Positions 44,067 through 54,154 are shown, numbered from the stretch's first letter. The stretch is 64,000 nt of DNA from Qipengyuania pelagi (GCF_009827295.1 NZ_WTYD01000001.1:1860001-1924000), one strand, 5' to 3'. Notes: generated from the sequence alone by a model not told the origin. A program made the numbers and translations.

Positions 44067-45491
44067 ATGAATGCCTATTCTACCTTCACCGCGCCCTCGG
44101 AGCATGTCGAGGAAGGTCCGGTTGCGGCTGATATTTCGCATCCGCGCGTAGACAGTCTTGCGCAGGAAGAAACGGCCCTGTCTGCCTGGTTCATGCGCCA
44201 GTCTCTCGTCGCCCAGGCGAGGATCGCGTCGCTCTTCACGCTCGGCGGGGTCGTCAGTGTGGCGCTGGTCGGCCTTCTGGGGTTGAACAGTCCCGCGATC
44301 GCCGCCTTCGCCCCGCCCCTCATATTGATCCTGGCCACGACTGCCTGCATTCTGGGGTTCACGGCGCTGCGTTTCATCGAACAGCGCATCATCGCGCCGA
44401 TCGAAGACCTGTCCAACGATCTTGCGCGCATGGCGAAGGGCGAAGCGGATGTTCGCCCCTGGCATACCGAACGAGCCGACCTCATCGGCGACATTGCACG
44501 ATCGCTGGAAGCCTTTCGCGTCTCGCGCGAACAGCTTGACGCAAGTATCGCCGCTCGCGCTCAAAGCGATGCGGAGCGCGAGCGCGATCGTATCGACGCC
44601 GACAATCTTGCCCAGAGCGTCCGGCAGGAAATCGTCGAGGGTCTGCTGGTGCGCTTCCAGTCCTCGATCGGCGAAATCGTCCAGAGCGTCGCCGCGTCAT
44701 CGACGCAATTGCAGTCGACCGCGAGGGAGATGTCAGCGACTCTCGAAGAGACGACCGTGCAGACCGACAAGGTCGCGCAATCGGTGCGCGATGCCCGCGG
44801 CGGGACCACCGCAGCCGCCGCCGCATCGGACGAATTCGCCATGTCGATCGGCGAAATCAGCCGCCAGGCCGCCAGCTCCGCCGAATTGGCGCGCCAGGCG
44901 AGCGATACGGCGGGCCACGCCGATCAGACCGTCTCGGATCTGCTCTCCTCCGCCGATCAGATCGGAGAGATTGTCGGACTGATTCATTCGATCGCACGGC
45001 GCACCAATCTGCTCGCCCTCAACGCCTCGATCGAGGCAGCACGCAGTGGCGAAGCGGGACGCGGCTTCGCCGTCGTGGCAAGCGAGGTCAAGGAGCTGGC
45101 CGCCCAGACCAGCCGCGCGACCGACAGCATAGCGAACCAGATCCGCGCCATTCAGGATTCGACCGGGGCCAGCGTTTCCGCGCTGCGGACGGTCAACGAC
45201 CAGATCAAGCAGCTTGAATCGAGCGCGGTCTCGATCGCCTCCGCCGTCGATCAGCAGACACTGGCAGGCCAGGAACTGGCGCGCAGCATCGACACCGCAG
45301 CGCGCGGATCGGAGGAAGTGGCCGACCATGTCGATCGCGTCCGAACCAGAACAGCCGCGCACGGCATCGCAGCGAGCCAGGTCCTCAGTTCCGCCGACGA
45401 GCTGCAAAGCCAGGCCAACACGCTTCGCAGCAAGCTGGACAGCTTCATCACGGAAATCAGGGCGAGCGAGGGAAGCCGGGACGCCGCCTGA
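44067..45491 (+). CDS. Methyl-accepting chemotaxis protein without a periplasmic sensor
   Basis: This 474-residue receptor has two close TM helices (about 50-70 and 77-95) joined by only a few residues, so it lacks a periplasmic ligand domain. HAMP ([20 protein letters not shown]) and a signalling domain follow. The tip [20 protein letters not shown] is nearly identical to that of the preceding receptor, and long stretches around it match, so the two share ancestry. It may sense internal or membrane-linked signals (inference). It starts 60 bp after the first receptor and ends the chemotaxis block. Confidence 0.9.
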   Translation: MNAYSTFTAPSEHVEEGPVAADISHPRVDSLAQEETALSAWFMRQSLVAQARIASLFTLGGVVSVALVGLLGLNSPAIAAFAPPLILILATTACILGFTALRFIEQRIIAPIEDLSNDLARMAKGEADVRPWHTERADLIGDIARSLEAFRVSREQLDASIAARAQSDAERERDRIDADNLAQSVRQEIVEGLLVRFQSSIGEIVQSVAASSTQLQSTAREMSATLEETTVQTDKVAQSVRDARGGTTAAAAASDEFAMSIGEISRQAASSAELARQASDTAGHADQTVSDLLSSADQIGEIVGLIHSIARRTNLLALNASIEAARSGEAGRGFAVVASEVKELAAQTSRATDSIANQIRAIQDSTGASVSALRTVNDQIKQLESSAVSIASAVDQQTLAGQELARSIDTAARGSEEVADHVDRVRTRTAAHGIAASQVLSSADELQSQANTLRSKLDSFITEIRASEGSRDAA

Positions 45492-45530
45492 CCTCCCCAC
45501 GCCTGTGGCGTCAGCGTCCGTTTTCGGCGA

Positions 45531-48500
45531 TCATTCCCACCAGTAAGGCAAGCGGCGCGCATCGCCGGTGACGACTTCGTTCATCGTGCGCGCGTCGTAG
45601 AGACGACCTCCCAGCATCACCCGCTCGATATCGTCCGAATTGCGGATATCCGCGCTCGGATCGGCGGTCAGGATGACCAGATCGGCCAGTTTCCCGACCT
45701 CCAGCGACCCGATATCGCGATCCATCCCCAACGAACGGGCCGATTCGATCGTGCCCGCGCGCAGCGACTGGATCGGCGTCATCCCCCCGCGCACGAAGCT
45801 CCACAATTCCCAATGGGCGGCAATGCCCGATTGCTGGCCGTGCGCCCCGATCGACACCTTGACGCCCCGCTCCGCCAGCTTCTTCGCTTCGCGCGCGGAA
45901 TTGTCGTCGACGAAGGCCCATTCCGGCGCCTTGGTGCGGCGCGCCGTTTCGGCGAGCAGCATCCGCGGCGGAGTGTGCACCAGCAGCGGATTGTCGAACA
46001 CGTCGGTCGCCTGGCGCCAATAGGGATCGGCGGCGAGCCCGCCATAGGTCACGACCAAAGTCGGCGTATAGTTCGTCTGGCTCTGGCTGAAGAATTGCAG
46101 CACGTCGTCATACATCACGTCGACCGGGATGTTGTGCTCAAGGGTCGAATTGCCGTCCGCGACGAGATTCAGGTCCATCCCGAACAGCGATCCGCCCTCG
46201 GCCACCACCAGCATATTCTCCGCCCGCGCGGCGGCGACAACCTGCTGGCGCTGTTCGCGGCGCGGCTGGTTGTAGTTCTTGACCGAGATGCCGCCCTGCG
46301 CCTTGATCCGGCGAATATGGGCGAGCGCGTCCTCGTACCCGTCGATCCGCGCATAGACGCTGGGTGCCTTGGCCCCGTAGATGATCTCGCCGGTCGAGAA
46401 GATGCGCGGGGCAAGCAAGGTGCCCGCCTTCTGCCGCTCCGCCGCAGCGAAGATCGAACTGGCGCTGGAGGACGGATCGTGGATCGTCGTCACCCCCATG
46501 GCCAGTTCCTGCACCGTGGACCAGTTCTGCTGCGGCACGAGGTCGCCGACGCCCTGCGGCCCGTGGGCATGTGCATCGACGAGGCCGGGCATGATGGTAC
46601 GGCCCGCCGCATCGACCGTGCGTGCGCCGCTCGGCACCGGCGTGCTTGCCGCCGGGCCTATCGCCGCGATCCGGTCACCCTCGATCACGATGGTCCCGTT
46701 CTCGATCACGCCCGCATCATCGCCCGCCATGGTCAGGATGCGCGCACCGGTGATCGCGACCGTGCCGGTCGGCTTGGCGGCGCGCACGGTGCGCGCCAGC
46801 GAGATACCGGTTTCCGGGGGCACGAAACTCGGCGCGTCCTCGGACGCAGGCGCCCGGCGGAACATCGCGTCGGTGGTGGCGCGATACAGCACCGGCCCCA
46901 TCGACCAGTAGACCGTCGATCCGTTATCGGCCCAGCCGATATAGTCCGCCCCGCCCTTGCTGGCCTTGACCACGGGCAGCGAGCTTGCCTTCTCGCCCAC
47001 CGTCACCGCCTGGCCGCCGGGGAGGATCGGCACGACGAAGACTTCGTAATTCTGCTTGAAGGCGACATGCTCGCCCGTCGGCGAGACGCGGAAATCGTTG
47101 GCGAGGTCGCCCTGGGCGTGGACGCGCTTCGCCTCGCCGTTCATGTCCGTGGAGAGCAGCTGGAGATTGCCCCCCTCGCGCCCCATCATGAAGATGCGAT
47201 CGTTCGCCGCGCCGAACTGCGGCACGCTGTTCCCGCGCGAGACGAGCTGCGGCGTGCCGCCATTGGCCGGGACGCGATAGACGCCCGCATTCTCCGAGAA
47301 TTCCGGCGAGGTCAGATAGCCGCCCTCGCGCTTTTCGAACACGATGGTGCGCCCGTCAGGCGAGAACTGGGGCACGGCGTAATGGCCGCGCATTTCGGTG
47401 ACGGTGCGCTGGTTGCGGCCGTTCGCGTCCAGAGTGACGATCTGGCCGAGCCCTTCGTCCGTCCAGCGCACATAGGCCAGCCGCTCGCCATCGCGCGACC
47501 AGGCGGGCCAGGCTTCGATCGCCTCGCTGTCATTCGTCAGTCGCCGCGCCTCGCCCCCGGTGGCAGGTTTGACGTAGAGCTTGCCGAGGCTTTCGAACAC
47601 GATCCGGCGCCCATCGGGGGATAGCGCCGCGAATTTCGGGATCTTGGCCTCGAAACTGTCGGGCGATACCGGGATCACCGGATGGGGCGCATCGGCCACG
47701 CTGCGCGTATCGTCGATCACGAAGGGGATCACCCGCGCCTCGCCGCCCATGGCCGGGACGCGGCGCAATTTGCCGCCCGCCCAGAACACGATCTCGCGGC
47801 TGTCGGGCGTCCAGTCCATGCCGGGATAGACCCCGTAGACCGCCCAGGTTTCCTGCAGATCGAGGTCGAGCGAACCGTAGATCATCCGCTCCTCACCGCT
47901 CGAGAGGTCCTTGACCCAGAGCTGCGACTGGTCGCGATCGCGGCGCACGAAAGAGAGGTATTTCCCGTCCGGCGAAGGCTGCGGGCGGACCGATCCGCCA
48001 TAGCCGGACACCGCCGTCGTCACCTCGCCCGTCGCCAGATCGTATTTCTCGATCTCGAACAGGCTCTGCTGCGAATCCTGCGCATACTGGAAGATCGCGC
48101 CGGGGCTGACATTGCGGGTGTAGTAGATCGCGCTGCCATCGGGCGCATAGACCGGCTCGCCCAATTCCTTCTGCAAGGCCTCGTTCGCGCGTTCGACCAG
48201 CGCGACGCCTCCGCCACCCGAAATGTGATAGAGCCAGACCTCGCCCGTGCCCGCCGAGCGTTCGGTGGTGAAATGCTTCTTCGCCGCGATATAGCGCCCG
48301 TCCGGGCTCCAGGTCGGCTGGTTGAGGAGGCGGAAATCCTCCTTCGTGACGCGCCGTTTGTCGGAGCCGTCGGCGTTCATCACCCAGATATTGTCGGCAC
48401 CGTTCCGGTCCGAGGTGAAGGCGATCCGGCTGCCGTCTGGCGAGAAGCGCGGCTGGATTTCCCAGGCGAGACCTTCGGCGATCCGCGTGGGCCTGCCGCC

Positions 48501-48863
48501 CGCAATCGGCATGGTGTAGATATCGCCGAGAAGCGCGAAGGCGAGTGTGCGGCCGTCGGGCGAGACATCGACATCGATCCAGGTGCCTTCGTCGGTGCGG
48601 ATCGGAACCTGCCGGATGGTGGCACCGCGCGGGTTGGTGATGTCCCACTTCTCCTCACCCGCACCCGGCGCGGCCTGCGGCACGGCGGGCGCCGCCTCCA
48701 CCGCTTCGCCGGTGCCCTGCGCGGGCAGTTCCTCGTCGGACTGCGAGGCGTCGACCTCCTGCTCCTCGACCGGATTGGGCGAAGGCGTCGGCTGCTGCGC
48801 CTGCGCGAAGGCAGCTTGCGCGACGAACAGGCTGGCAAGAACGGTGGCGACGGTGGTTTTCAT
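45531..48863 (-). CDS. Secreted PD40 beta-propeller / amidohydrolase fusion protein
   Basis: This 1110-residue exported protein has a signal peptide (ends AAFAQAQQ), a Pro/Glu-rich region, and a beta-propeller of TolB-type PD40 repeats (about 90-640, such as WEIQPRFSPDGSRIAFTSDR and NQPTWSPDGRYIA). A C-terminal metal-dependent amidohydrolase domain follows (about 690-1090). The metal motif is MPGLVDAHAHGPQG, then ITGARILTMAG before it and SIGAHGQQSGIAAHWELW near the end. Such fusions are usually periplasmic peptidase or imidase-like enzymes of unknown substrate. GGGGAGAGAG precedes the ATG. It is transcribed toward the chemoreceptor gene. Confidence 0.9.
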   Translation of the reverse strand: MKTTVATVLASLFVAQAAFAQAQQPTPSPNPVEEQEVDASQSDEELPAQGTGEAVEAAPAVPQAAPGAGEEKWDITNPRGATIRQVPIRTDEGTWIDVDVSPDGRTLAFALLGDIYTMPIAGGRPTRIAEGLAWEIQPRFSPDGSRIAFTSDRNGADNIWVMNADGSDKRRVTKEDFRLLNQPTWSPDGRYIAAKKHFTTERSAGTGEVWLYHISGGGGVALVERANEALQKELGEPVYAPDGSAIYYTRNVSPGAIFQYAQDSQQSLFEIEKYDLATGEVTTAVSGYGGSVRPQPSPDGKYLSFVRRDRDQSQLWVKDLSSGEERMIYGSLDLDLQETWAVYGVYPGMDWTPDSREIVFWAGGKLRRVPAMGGEARVIPFVIDDTRSVADAPHPVIPVSPDSFEAKIPKFAALSPDGRRIVFESLGKLYVKPATGGEARRLTNDSEAIEAWPAWSRDGERLAYVRWTDEGLGQIVTLDANGRNQRTVTEMRGHYAVPQFSPDGRTIVFEKREGGYLTSPEFSENAGVYRVPANGGTPQLVSRGNSVPQFGAANDRIFMMGREGGNLQLLSTDMNGEAKRVHAQGDLANDFRVSPTGEHVAFKQNYEVFVVPILPGGQAVTVGEKASSLPVVKASKGGADYIGWADNGSTVYWSMGPVLYRATTDAMFRRAPASEDAPSFVPPETGISLARTVRAAKPTGTVAITGARILTMAGDDAGVIENGTIVIEGDRIAAIGPAASTPVPSGARTVDAAGRTIMPGLVDAHAHGPQGVGDLVPQQNWSTVQELAMGVTTIHDPSSSASSIFAAAERQKAGTLLAPRIFSTGEIIYGAKAPSVYARIDGYEDALAHIRRIKAQGGISVKNYNQPRREQRQQVVAAARAENMLVVAEGGSLFGMDLNLVADGNSTLEHNIPVDVMYDDVLQFFSQSQTNYTPTLVVTYGGLAADPYWRQATDVFDNPLLVHTPPRMLLAETARRTKAPEWAFVDDNSAREAKKLAERGVKVSIGAHGQQSGIAAHWELWSFVRGGMTPIQSLRAGTIESARSLGMDRDIGSLEVGKLADLVILTADPSADIRNSDDIERVMLGGRLYDARTMNEVVTGDARRLPYWWE

Positions 48864-48918
48864 GTCTCTCTCCCCTGGGGTTGCCGCCGGTCTAGGCGCA
48901 GCGGGAAGAGATGCAAAG

Positions 48919-49803
48919 TCACTCGTCGATCTGCGCCAACAGCTGGTTCGCGCGGCTGAGATGTGGGCGATCGAGCATACCCTTGCGCCAGCCGATCGTG
49001 CCCGCGCCGGGATTGTCCGCGAACAATTGCACGATCTCGCGCGCTTCTGCGATTTCCTCCTCGCTCGGCGCGAAGGCGCGGTTGATCACCTCGACCTGCG
49101 CGGGATGGATCGCGAGCATCCCGCGATACCCGTCACGCTTGACCATGCGGGCGCGTTTCTCGAGACCGTCGAGATCGCGGAAATCGCCCATGATCGTTTC
49201 GATCGGCGTGACGCTGGCAGCCGCTGCGCCCAGCAGGCAGAGCGAGCGCGCCAGTTCGAACACCGGGCGATAGCTGCCGTCATCGTTCATGCTGTCCGCC
49301 GCGCCGAGCGAATCGGACAGATCCTCCGCCCCCCAGCTCATCGCGACGAGCCGCGGCGCACCGCGATAGTCGCCGGTCGTGAACATCGCCGCCGCGGTTT
49401 CGGTGACCAGCGCCATCACGGGCGTCGAGCCGGGTTCGATCCCATGGGCGCGTTCCCGCTCAGCAAGCAAAGCATCGAGCTGTTCGACATGATGACGCCC
49501 CTCGGCCTTGGGGAGAACGATCCCGCCCGGACGCGACGGCATGACGGCGTCGAGATCATCCGCCGTCCATTCTCCATCGAGCGGATTGATCCGCACCCAC
49601 AGGCGGTCCCGATCCTGCTCGTTCGCGGTCAGGAATTCGGCGACCATCCGCCGCGCTTCGGGCTTGTTCGGGATCGCCACCGCGTCCTCGAGGTCGAGGA
49701 TGACGATATCCGCCGCGCCGCCCGCCGCCTTTTCCATCTTGCGGGCGCTGTCGCCCGGGGCAAACAGCCATGAACGCATCTTGGAAGCGGCAGGGGCAGG
49801 CAT
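48919..49803 (-). CDS. HpcH/HpaI-CitE family CoA ester lyase
   Basis: This 294-residue TIM-barrel enzyme resembles malyl-CoA, citramalyl-CoA and citrate-lyase beta proteins. Family motifs are RSWLFAPGDSARKMEKA, VILDLEDAVAI (with metal/substrate-binding residues), LWVRINPLDG, GIVLPKAEG, VTETAAAM and SWGAEDLSDSLGA. The exact acyl-CoA is not readable from sequence. I chose ATG 49803, with GGAGA upstream. The longer extension to 49887 overlaps motB. It lies downstream of motB on the same strand but is unlikely to be functionally linked. Confidence 0.87.
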   Translation of the reverse strand: MPAPAASKMRSWLFAPGDSARKMEKAAGGAADIVILDLEDAVAIPNKPEARRMVAEFLTANEQDRDRLWVRINPLDGEWTADDLDAVMPSRPGGIVLPKAEGRHHVEQLDALLAERERAHGIEPGSTPVMALVTETAAAMFTTGDYRGAPRLVAMSWGAEDLSDSLGAADSMNDDGSYRPVFELARSLCLLGAAAASVTPIETIMGDFRDLDGLEKRARMVKRDGYRGMLAIHPAQVEVINRAFAPSEEEIAEAREIVQLFADNPGAGTIGWRKGMLDRPHLSRANQLLAQIDE

Positions 49804-49876
49804 GGCGGTCTCCGTGAAACTAGGGAGAACCGCCGCTATCAAGCGCGACCCTGCATGACCAGCCCGCGCCGCGTCG

Positions 49877-50704
49877 TCAGTCGGCAATCACGATCGATAT
49901 GCGCCGGTTCCGCGGATCGGACGGATCGTCCTTGATCAGCGGTTCGGTGTCCGCGACGCCTTCGATCCGGCGGAAGCGCCCGTCCGCGACGCCCTGCCGC
50001 ATCAGCGCCTGGCGCGTCGCCTCGGCCCGGCCCGCCGAGAGCGACCAATTGTTGACCTGGGTGGACTGGCGATATTTCAGCGAATCGGTGTGGCCGCGCA
50101 CGATGACCTCGCCCATTTCGGGCGCCACGACCTCGCCGATCAGCGAGAGCAGGTCGCGCGCATCCGAAGTCAAAACCGTGGTGCCGAGCGAGAACATCGA
50201 GAAATCGGCATCGTCCACCAGATCGATCCTGATCCCCTCGGTCGTGTCGACCATGCGGACTTGGCGCATCAGCTTCTTCAGATGCTCTTTCTTCGCCAGC
50301 CGTTCCTGCGCCCGGTCCTGTATCCGCTTGATTTTGGCGGCGCCTTCCTTGGGCCCGCCGGTCGCGTCGCGCGGCACGGTCAGCGTCTTGGTGCCGGTCT
50401 GCCCTGCGGCATGGGGATAATTGTCGACATCGGTCAGCGACGATCCGCCGAGGATACCGTCCGCCCCGGCGCTCTGTTCCTTGGTCTTGACCAGAGTGGG
50501 CGTGAAATAGTCGGCGAGGCCCTTGCGCTGGTCCTCGGTGGTCGCACCGAGCAGCCACATCAGCAGGAAGAACGCCATCATCGCGGTCACGAAATCGGCA
50601 TAGGCGACCTTCCAGGCGCCGCCGTGATGCCCGCCTTCGACGACGGTAATCTTCTTGACGATGATGGGGGCGGGATCGTTCCGCCCTGCGGCCTTGCTGG
50701 CCAT
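49877..50704 (-). CDS. motB: Flagellar motor stator protein MotB
   Basis: MotB forms the stator with MotA and anchors it to peptidoglycan. The 275-residue protein has one TM helix carrying the ion-channel Asp37 (VAYADFVTAMMAFFLLMWLL), a plug/linker region, and an OmpA-like domain with VRGHTDSLKY, NWSLSAGRAEATRQAL and NRRISIVIAD. The N-terminal KKITVVEGGHHGGAWK is typical. One base separates it from the motA stop, so it is co-translated. Confidence 0.95.
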   Translation of the reverse strand: MASKAAGRNDPAPIIVKKITVVEGGHHGGAWKVAYADFVTAMMAFFLLMWLLGATTEDQRKGLADYFTPTLVKTKEQSAGADGILGGSSLTDVDNYPHAAGQTGTKTLTVPRDATGGPKEGAAKIKRIQDRAQERLAKKEHLKKLMRQVRMVDTTEGIRIDLVDDADFSMFSLGTTVLTSDARDLLSLIGEVVAPEMGEVIVRGHTDSLKYRQSTQVNNWSLSAGRAEATRQALMRQGVADGRFRRIEGVADTEPLIKDDPSDPRNRRISIVIAD

Positions 50705-50705
50705 G

Positions 50706-51569
50706 TCAGCGACCCCGGAGGGCGTCGAGCAGTTCGTTCAGGCCCGGTCGCACGTGATGGCCGAGGCCGGAACGGGCCGATTCCACGACCAGCGGCTGCG
50801 GATGGCCGTAGAGCGAGGCGATGATGACCTGCTTGACCGCGTGGAAGATCTGCTCGTCATGTTCCAGCACCTGCTTCAACCGCCCCGCGAGCGGGCTGAC
50901 GATCCCGTAGGCGAGCAGAACGCCGAGGAAGGTGCCGACCAGCGCCGATCCGATCATCCCACCGAGGATTTCGGGCGGCTGGTCGATCGATCCCATGGTC
51001 TTCACCACCCCCAGCACGGCGGCGACGATGCCGAGCGCGGGCAGCGCGTCGGCCAGGTTCTGGAGCGCGTGCTGCGGCTCGTGCAATTCGTGGAAATGGG
51101 TCTTCATGGTGTTGTCCATGACCTCTTCCACCGCATGGACTTCCAGCGTGCCCGAAGACACGACCAGCAGCGTCAGCGTATCGCAGATCAACGCGACCAG
51201 CGGCTTGTTCGCCAGAAGCGCGGGATAGGCACCGAAGATCGTCGACTTGTCGGGTTCGGTGACATGGCTTTCCAGCGCGACGGGGCCGTCGTTCTTGAGC
51301 AGCTTCATGAGCTGGCTGGTCAGGGCGATGGCGTCGATATGATCCTGCTTGGTGTGCTGGGGCCCCTTGAAGATCAGCTTGAAGGAACGCCCGATGGCTT
51401 TGAGCGAATCCATCGAATTGCCCGCCACCAGCGCGCCGATCGCAGCGCCACCGATAATGAGCATTTCGTGCGGAACGGCGTGCATCACGGGGCCGAGGGC
51501 ACCGCCGGTCAGGGCGAACCCGCCGAACACCATCAAGAGCAGAATGACTATTCCGGCTGCTGCAAACAC
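50706..51569 (-). CDS. motA: Flagellar motor stator protein MotA
   Basis: MotA is the four-TM proton-channel subunit that applies torque to FliG. The 287 residues start MFAAAGIVILLLMVFGGFAL and have HEMLIIGGAAIGALVAGN, the TM3/TM4 prolines in ALPALGIVAAVLGVVKTMGS, and GALVGTFLGVLLAYGIVSPL in type (here GSALVGTFLGVLL). The GTG start has GGGGG upstream. It follows flgL after a 34-bp gap on the same strand and precedes motB. It is the alphaproteobacterial H+-type MotA by sequence pattern. Confidence 0.95.
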   Translation of the reverse strand: MFAAAGIVILLLMVFGGFALTGGALGPVMHAVPHEMLIIGGAAIGALVAGNSMDSLKAIGRSFKLIFKGPQHTKQDHIDAIALTSQLMKLLKNDGPVALESHVTEPDKSTIFGAYPALLANKPLVALICDTLTLLVVSSGTLEVHAVEEVMDNTMKTHFHELHEPQHALQNLADALPALGIVAAVLGVVKTMGSIDQPPEILGGMIGSALVGTFLGVLLAYGIVSPLAGRLKQVLEHDEQIFHAVKQVIIASLYGHPQPLVVESARSGLGHHVRPGLNELLDALRGR

Positions 51570-51603
51570 GTCTGAGACCCCCTGATTGTCGTACGGACCG
51601 CGA

Positions 51604-52515
51604 TCAGCGGATCATGGAAAAGAGCGAAAGATTGGCGAGCTTCACGAAACTCGCCTGGGTGGCTTCGAGCACGGTCAGCGTTTCCTGAAGCCGCGTCATG
51701 GTGAGTGCGATGTCCGCCCCGCCGACATCGCCCTTTTCGGAGGCGACGCGTTCGGAATTCTTCTCGCGCCGCTCGTCCATCAGGTCGACCCAGTTCAGCC
51801 GCGAACCGATAACGGTCTGCGCGGTGGTGACCTTTTCGAGCCCCACGTCGAGCGATCCGAGCGCAGCGGAGCTGGCATCGGCAGCCGCCGTGCCGCCGGC
51901 GGCCAGCGCTGCCGCCAGATTGCCGAGCACCTGGAACAGATCGGTCGGGCCGTTGGCGTCGGAGAAGTTGAAGATCTCCGGCCCTGTCAGGCCGGGCGTG
52001 ACCGACTGGCCCTCTCCGATCTCGAGCGGATCGACCGCATTCGTCCCCACGAAGGTCGCCACGCCATTGATGTTTTCGTAAGCCGCTCCGCGTGCCTGCC
52101 CGCCCAGCAGCGCATGGCCGGCGGCATTCCGGCCGTTCGCGAGCAGCAGCAGATTCTCTTGGAGGCTATCGATCTCGGTTCCGATCGCGGCGCGCTGTTC
52201 GTCGCTCAAGGTCTGGTTCGAGCCCTGGAGAGCGAGTTCGCGCACGCGGATCACGATATCGGCAACCGAATTGAGCGCCTGGTCGGTCAGTTGCAGGTCC
52301 GCCTGGGCGAGCTGCGAATTGCGATTGTCGACTTCGGCCAGACGCTCGCCGCGCGCCAATGTGCGCAAGCGGGCGGCAGCCACCGGATCGTCGGATGATC
52401 GTTCCAAGCGCTCGCCGCTGCCGATCATCTTCTGCAGGGATTCGGCGCGCGAGCGCAGCGTTCCGATCTGGCTCCCACTGCGTTCGTAAAAGGCCCCGGT
52501 GCTAAGATTGATCAT
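51604..52515 (-). CDS. flgL: Flagellar hook-filament junction protein FlgL
   Basis: FlgL (HAP3) joins the hook to the filament. The 303-residue protein has flagellin-like N- and C-terminal helices: LQKMIGSGERLERSSDDPVA near the start and MTRLQETLTVLEATQASFVK with LANLSLFSMIR at the end. The centre is a Gly/Ala-rich variable domain. It overlaps the flgK stop by four bases and is the last gene of the flgBCDEFGHIJKL run. Confidence 0.92.
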   Translation of the reverse strand: MINLSTGAFYERSGSQIGTLRSRAESLQKMIGSGERLERSSDDPVAAARLRTLARGERLAEVDNRNSQLAQADLQLTDQALNSVADIVIRVRELALQGSNQTLSDEQRAAIGTEIDSLQENLLLLANGRNAAGHALLGGQARGAAYENINGVATFVGTNAVDPLEIGEGQSVTPGLTGPEIFNFSDANGPTDLFQVLGNLAAALAAGGTAAADASSAALGSLDVGLEKVTTAQTVIGSRLNWVDLMDERREKNSERVASEKGDVGGADIALTMTRLQETLTVLEATQASFVKLANLSLFSMIR

Positions 52516-53849
52516 CGGCCGATTCCCAGCAGAGTGTCGAAGATGTCGCTGGCGGTCTGCATCGCGCGGCCCGAAGCCTGGAAGGCCTGCTGGAAGCGGA
52601 TGAGATTGGCCGCCTCGGCGTCGAGATCGACACCGGATTGCTGTACGAGCGAAATGCGCGCGGTCGACGCGATGGTCTCCAGCGCATTCTGCGTGACGGT
52701 GCGGCCCGCGACCTTGCTCGATACGTCGAACAGCAGGCTGCTGACGCCCTGGATCGGATCGTCCGCCTTCAACGCCTGGCGAAGCGCCTCGAGATTGCCG
52801 GGATCGCGGCTGCCCGCAGGCGAACCGGCCGGCGCAGTGGCGAGACCGTTTCCGCTCTGAAGTACGACCTTCAGCGTACCCGCCGTAGTGCCGGAGAACA
52901 GCGGCTGGCCAGGCGATCCGTCGAGCGCGGCGCCGTTTGCCTGCGCGGCGTTCAGCGTGGTCGCGAAGGATTCGGCGAGCTTGTCGAGGCGACTGCGCAC
53001 ATTGGCGAGTTCGGTCAGCGCGAGATTGGCCCCGCCCAAGCTGCCACTGGTCGGCTTCATATCCTGCCCGTCGATATCGAAGGTCAGGGTTCCGTCGGCG
53101 GCGGTTGCGATCGTCAGTTGGGAGCTCGTGCCACCGTTGACGAAGCTGCGCGCCGGATCGCCGAGCGAGACCGCCACGGTCCCGTCGGCGGCGAAGCTGG
53201 TGGTGACGGACGTCAGGCCCGAAAGCTTTTCCAGCATCAGATCGCGCTGGTCGAGCAGCGAGGCGCGATCGCTCGACCCCGGCCCGGCGCGGTTCATGCG
53301 CAGATTGATCCGTGCGATTTCCTGGCCGATGATATTGGCTTCGCTGACCTCGGCCACGGCATCGAATTGAAGGCCGTCGCGCACGGCATCGAAACCGTTG
53401 GCGGTGATGTTGAACTTGCTGGCCAGCGTTTCCGCCTCGCCCAGCACCGCGGCACGGCGCGCGGGATCGACGGGATCGCCCGCCAATTGCTGCAACGACG
53501 CTTCGAATTCGACCATCGCATCGTAGACGCCCGACTGCTCGAGCGCGGTTTCCATGTTGCTGAGGCCCTTCAGCTCGACATTGGCGCGGGCCAGATCGCC
53601 GCCGGTGCGGCGAACCTCGCCCTGGAGAAACGGATCGGCATTGCGCCGGATCTCGGCAATACGCGCGCCCGAAAGCGAGATGTCGCCCACCCGGCCCACC
53701 CCGCCGGCAGCCGAGACCTCCTCAAGGCGCAGGCTGCGGCGCGTATAGCCGTCGCTCGACGCGTTGGCGATGTTCTGCGCCGTCACGTCGAGCGCGCCGC
53801 GCGCCGCGCGGGCGCCGCTGACTGCAATGGAGAGGAGGTCTGATGCCAT
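52512..53849 (-). CDS. flgK: Flagellar hook-associated protein FlgK
   Basis: FlgK (HAP1) sits between hook and FlgL. The 445-residue protein has the rod/hook-family N-terminus (IAVSGARAARGALDVTAQNI, ANASSDGYTRRSL), a long coiled-coil part with QLAGDPVDPARRAAVLGEAE, a variable middle, and the C-terminal LIRFQQAFQASGRAMQTASD followed by IFDTLL. It is shorter than the enterobacterial protein (about 550), mainly in the middle. It overlaps flgJ and flgL at its ends, so all three are coupled. Confidence 0.93.
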   Translation of the reverse strand: MASDLLSIAVSGARAARGALDVTAQNIANASSDGYTRRSLRLEEVSAAGGVGRVGDISLSGARIAEIRRNADPFLQGEVRRTGGDLARANVELKGLSNMETALEQSGVYDAMVEFEASLQQLAGDPVDPARRAAVLGEAETLASKFNITANGFDAVRDGLQFDAVAEVSEANIIGQEIARINLRMNRAGPGSSDRASLLDQRDLMLEKLSGLTSVTTSFAADGTVAVSLGDPARSFVNGGTSSQLTIATAADGTLTFDIDGQDMKPTSGSLGGANLALTELANVRSRLDKLAESFATTLNAAQANGAALDGSPGQPLFSGTTAGTLKVVLQSGNGLATAPAGSPAGSRDPGNLEALRQALKADDPIQGVSSLLFDVSSKVAGRTVTQNALETIASTARISLVQQSGVDLDAEAANLIRFQQAFQASGRAMQTASDIFDTLLGIGR

Positions 53850-54154
53850 CAGTCGTCATCCCGGGGCAGGAAGCGGGAGAGCTGGCGCTCGATCGCTTCG
53901 GCGAAACCAAGTTGTCCCGATTGCGAGACGATATCGGCGAATTGCGAATCACGCATTTCCGCAAAGGTCTTTTCGCCTTCACCGCCGAATAAATCGTTAC
54001 CGCCGAAATCCGTGGCGCGGGCGCTGGACAGCATCTGGCGCAGGAGGATCGCCTCGAAAGCCTGCGCGGCTTCCTTCAGGCCTTCCTCGGGAGGCTTGAC
54101 CTGATCGATCGTCGACAGCGGTTTCGCCGCCGGGGAGAGGCCGATCGGGCTCAT
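53849..54154 (-). CDS. flgJ: Rod-binding protein, FlgJ N-terminal domain only
   Basis: This 101-residue protein matches only the rod-binding part of FlgJ: LKEAAQAFEAILLRQMLSSA, GEKTFAEMRDSQFADIVSQS, GQLGFAEAIERQLSRF. The peptidoglycan-cutting domain of enterobacterial FlgJ is absent. A separate exported-type lytic transglycosylase gene lies 8 kb away (62190-63050), which probably provides that activity. The gene overlaps flgI by four bases and flgK by one. Confidence 0.9.
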   Translation of the reverse strand: MSPIGLSPAAKPLSTIDQVKPPEEGLKEAAQAFEAILLRQMLSSARATDFGGNDLFGGEGEKTFAEMRDSQFADIVSQSGQLGFAEAIERQLSRFLPRDDD

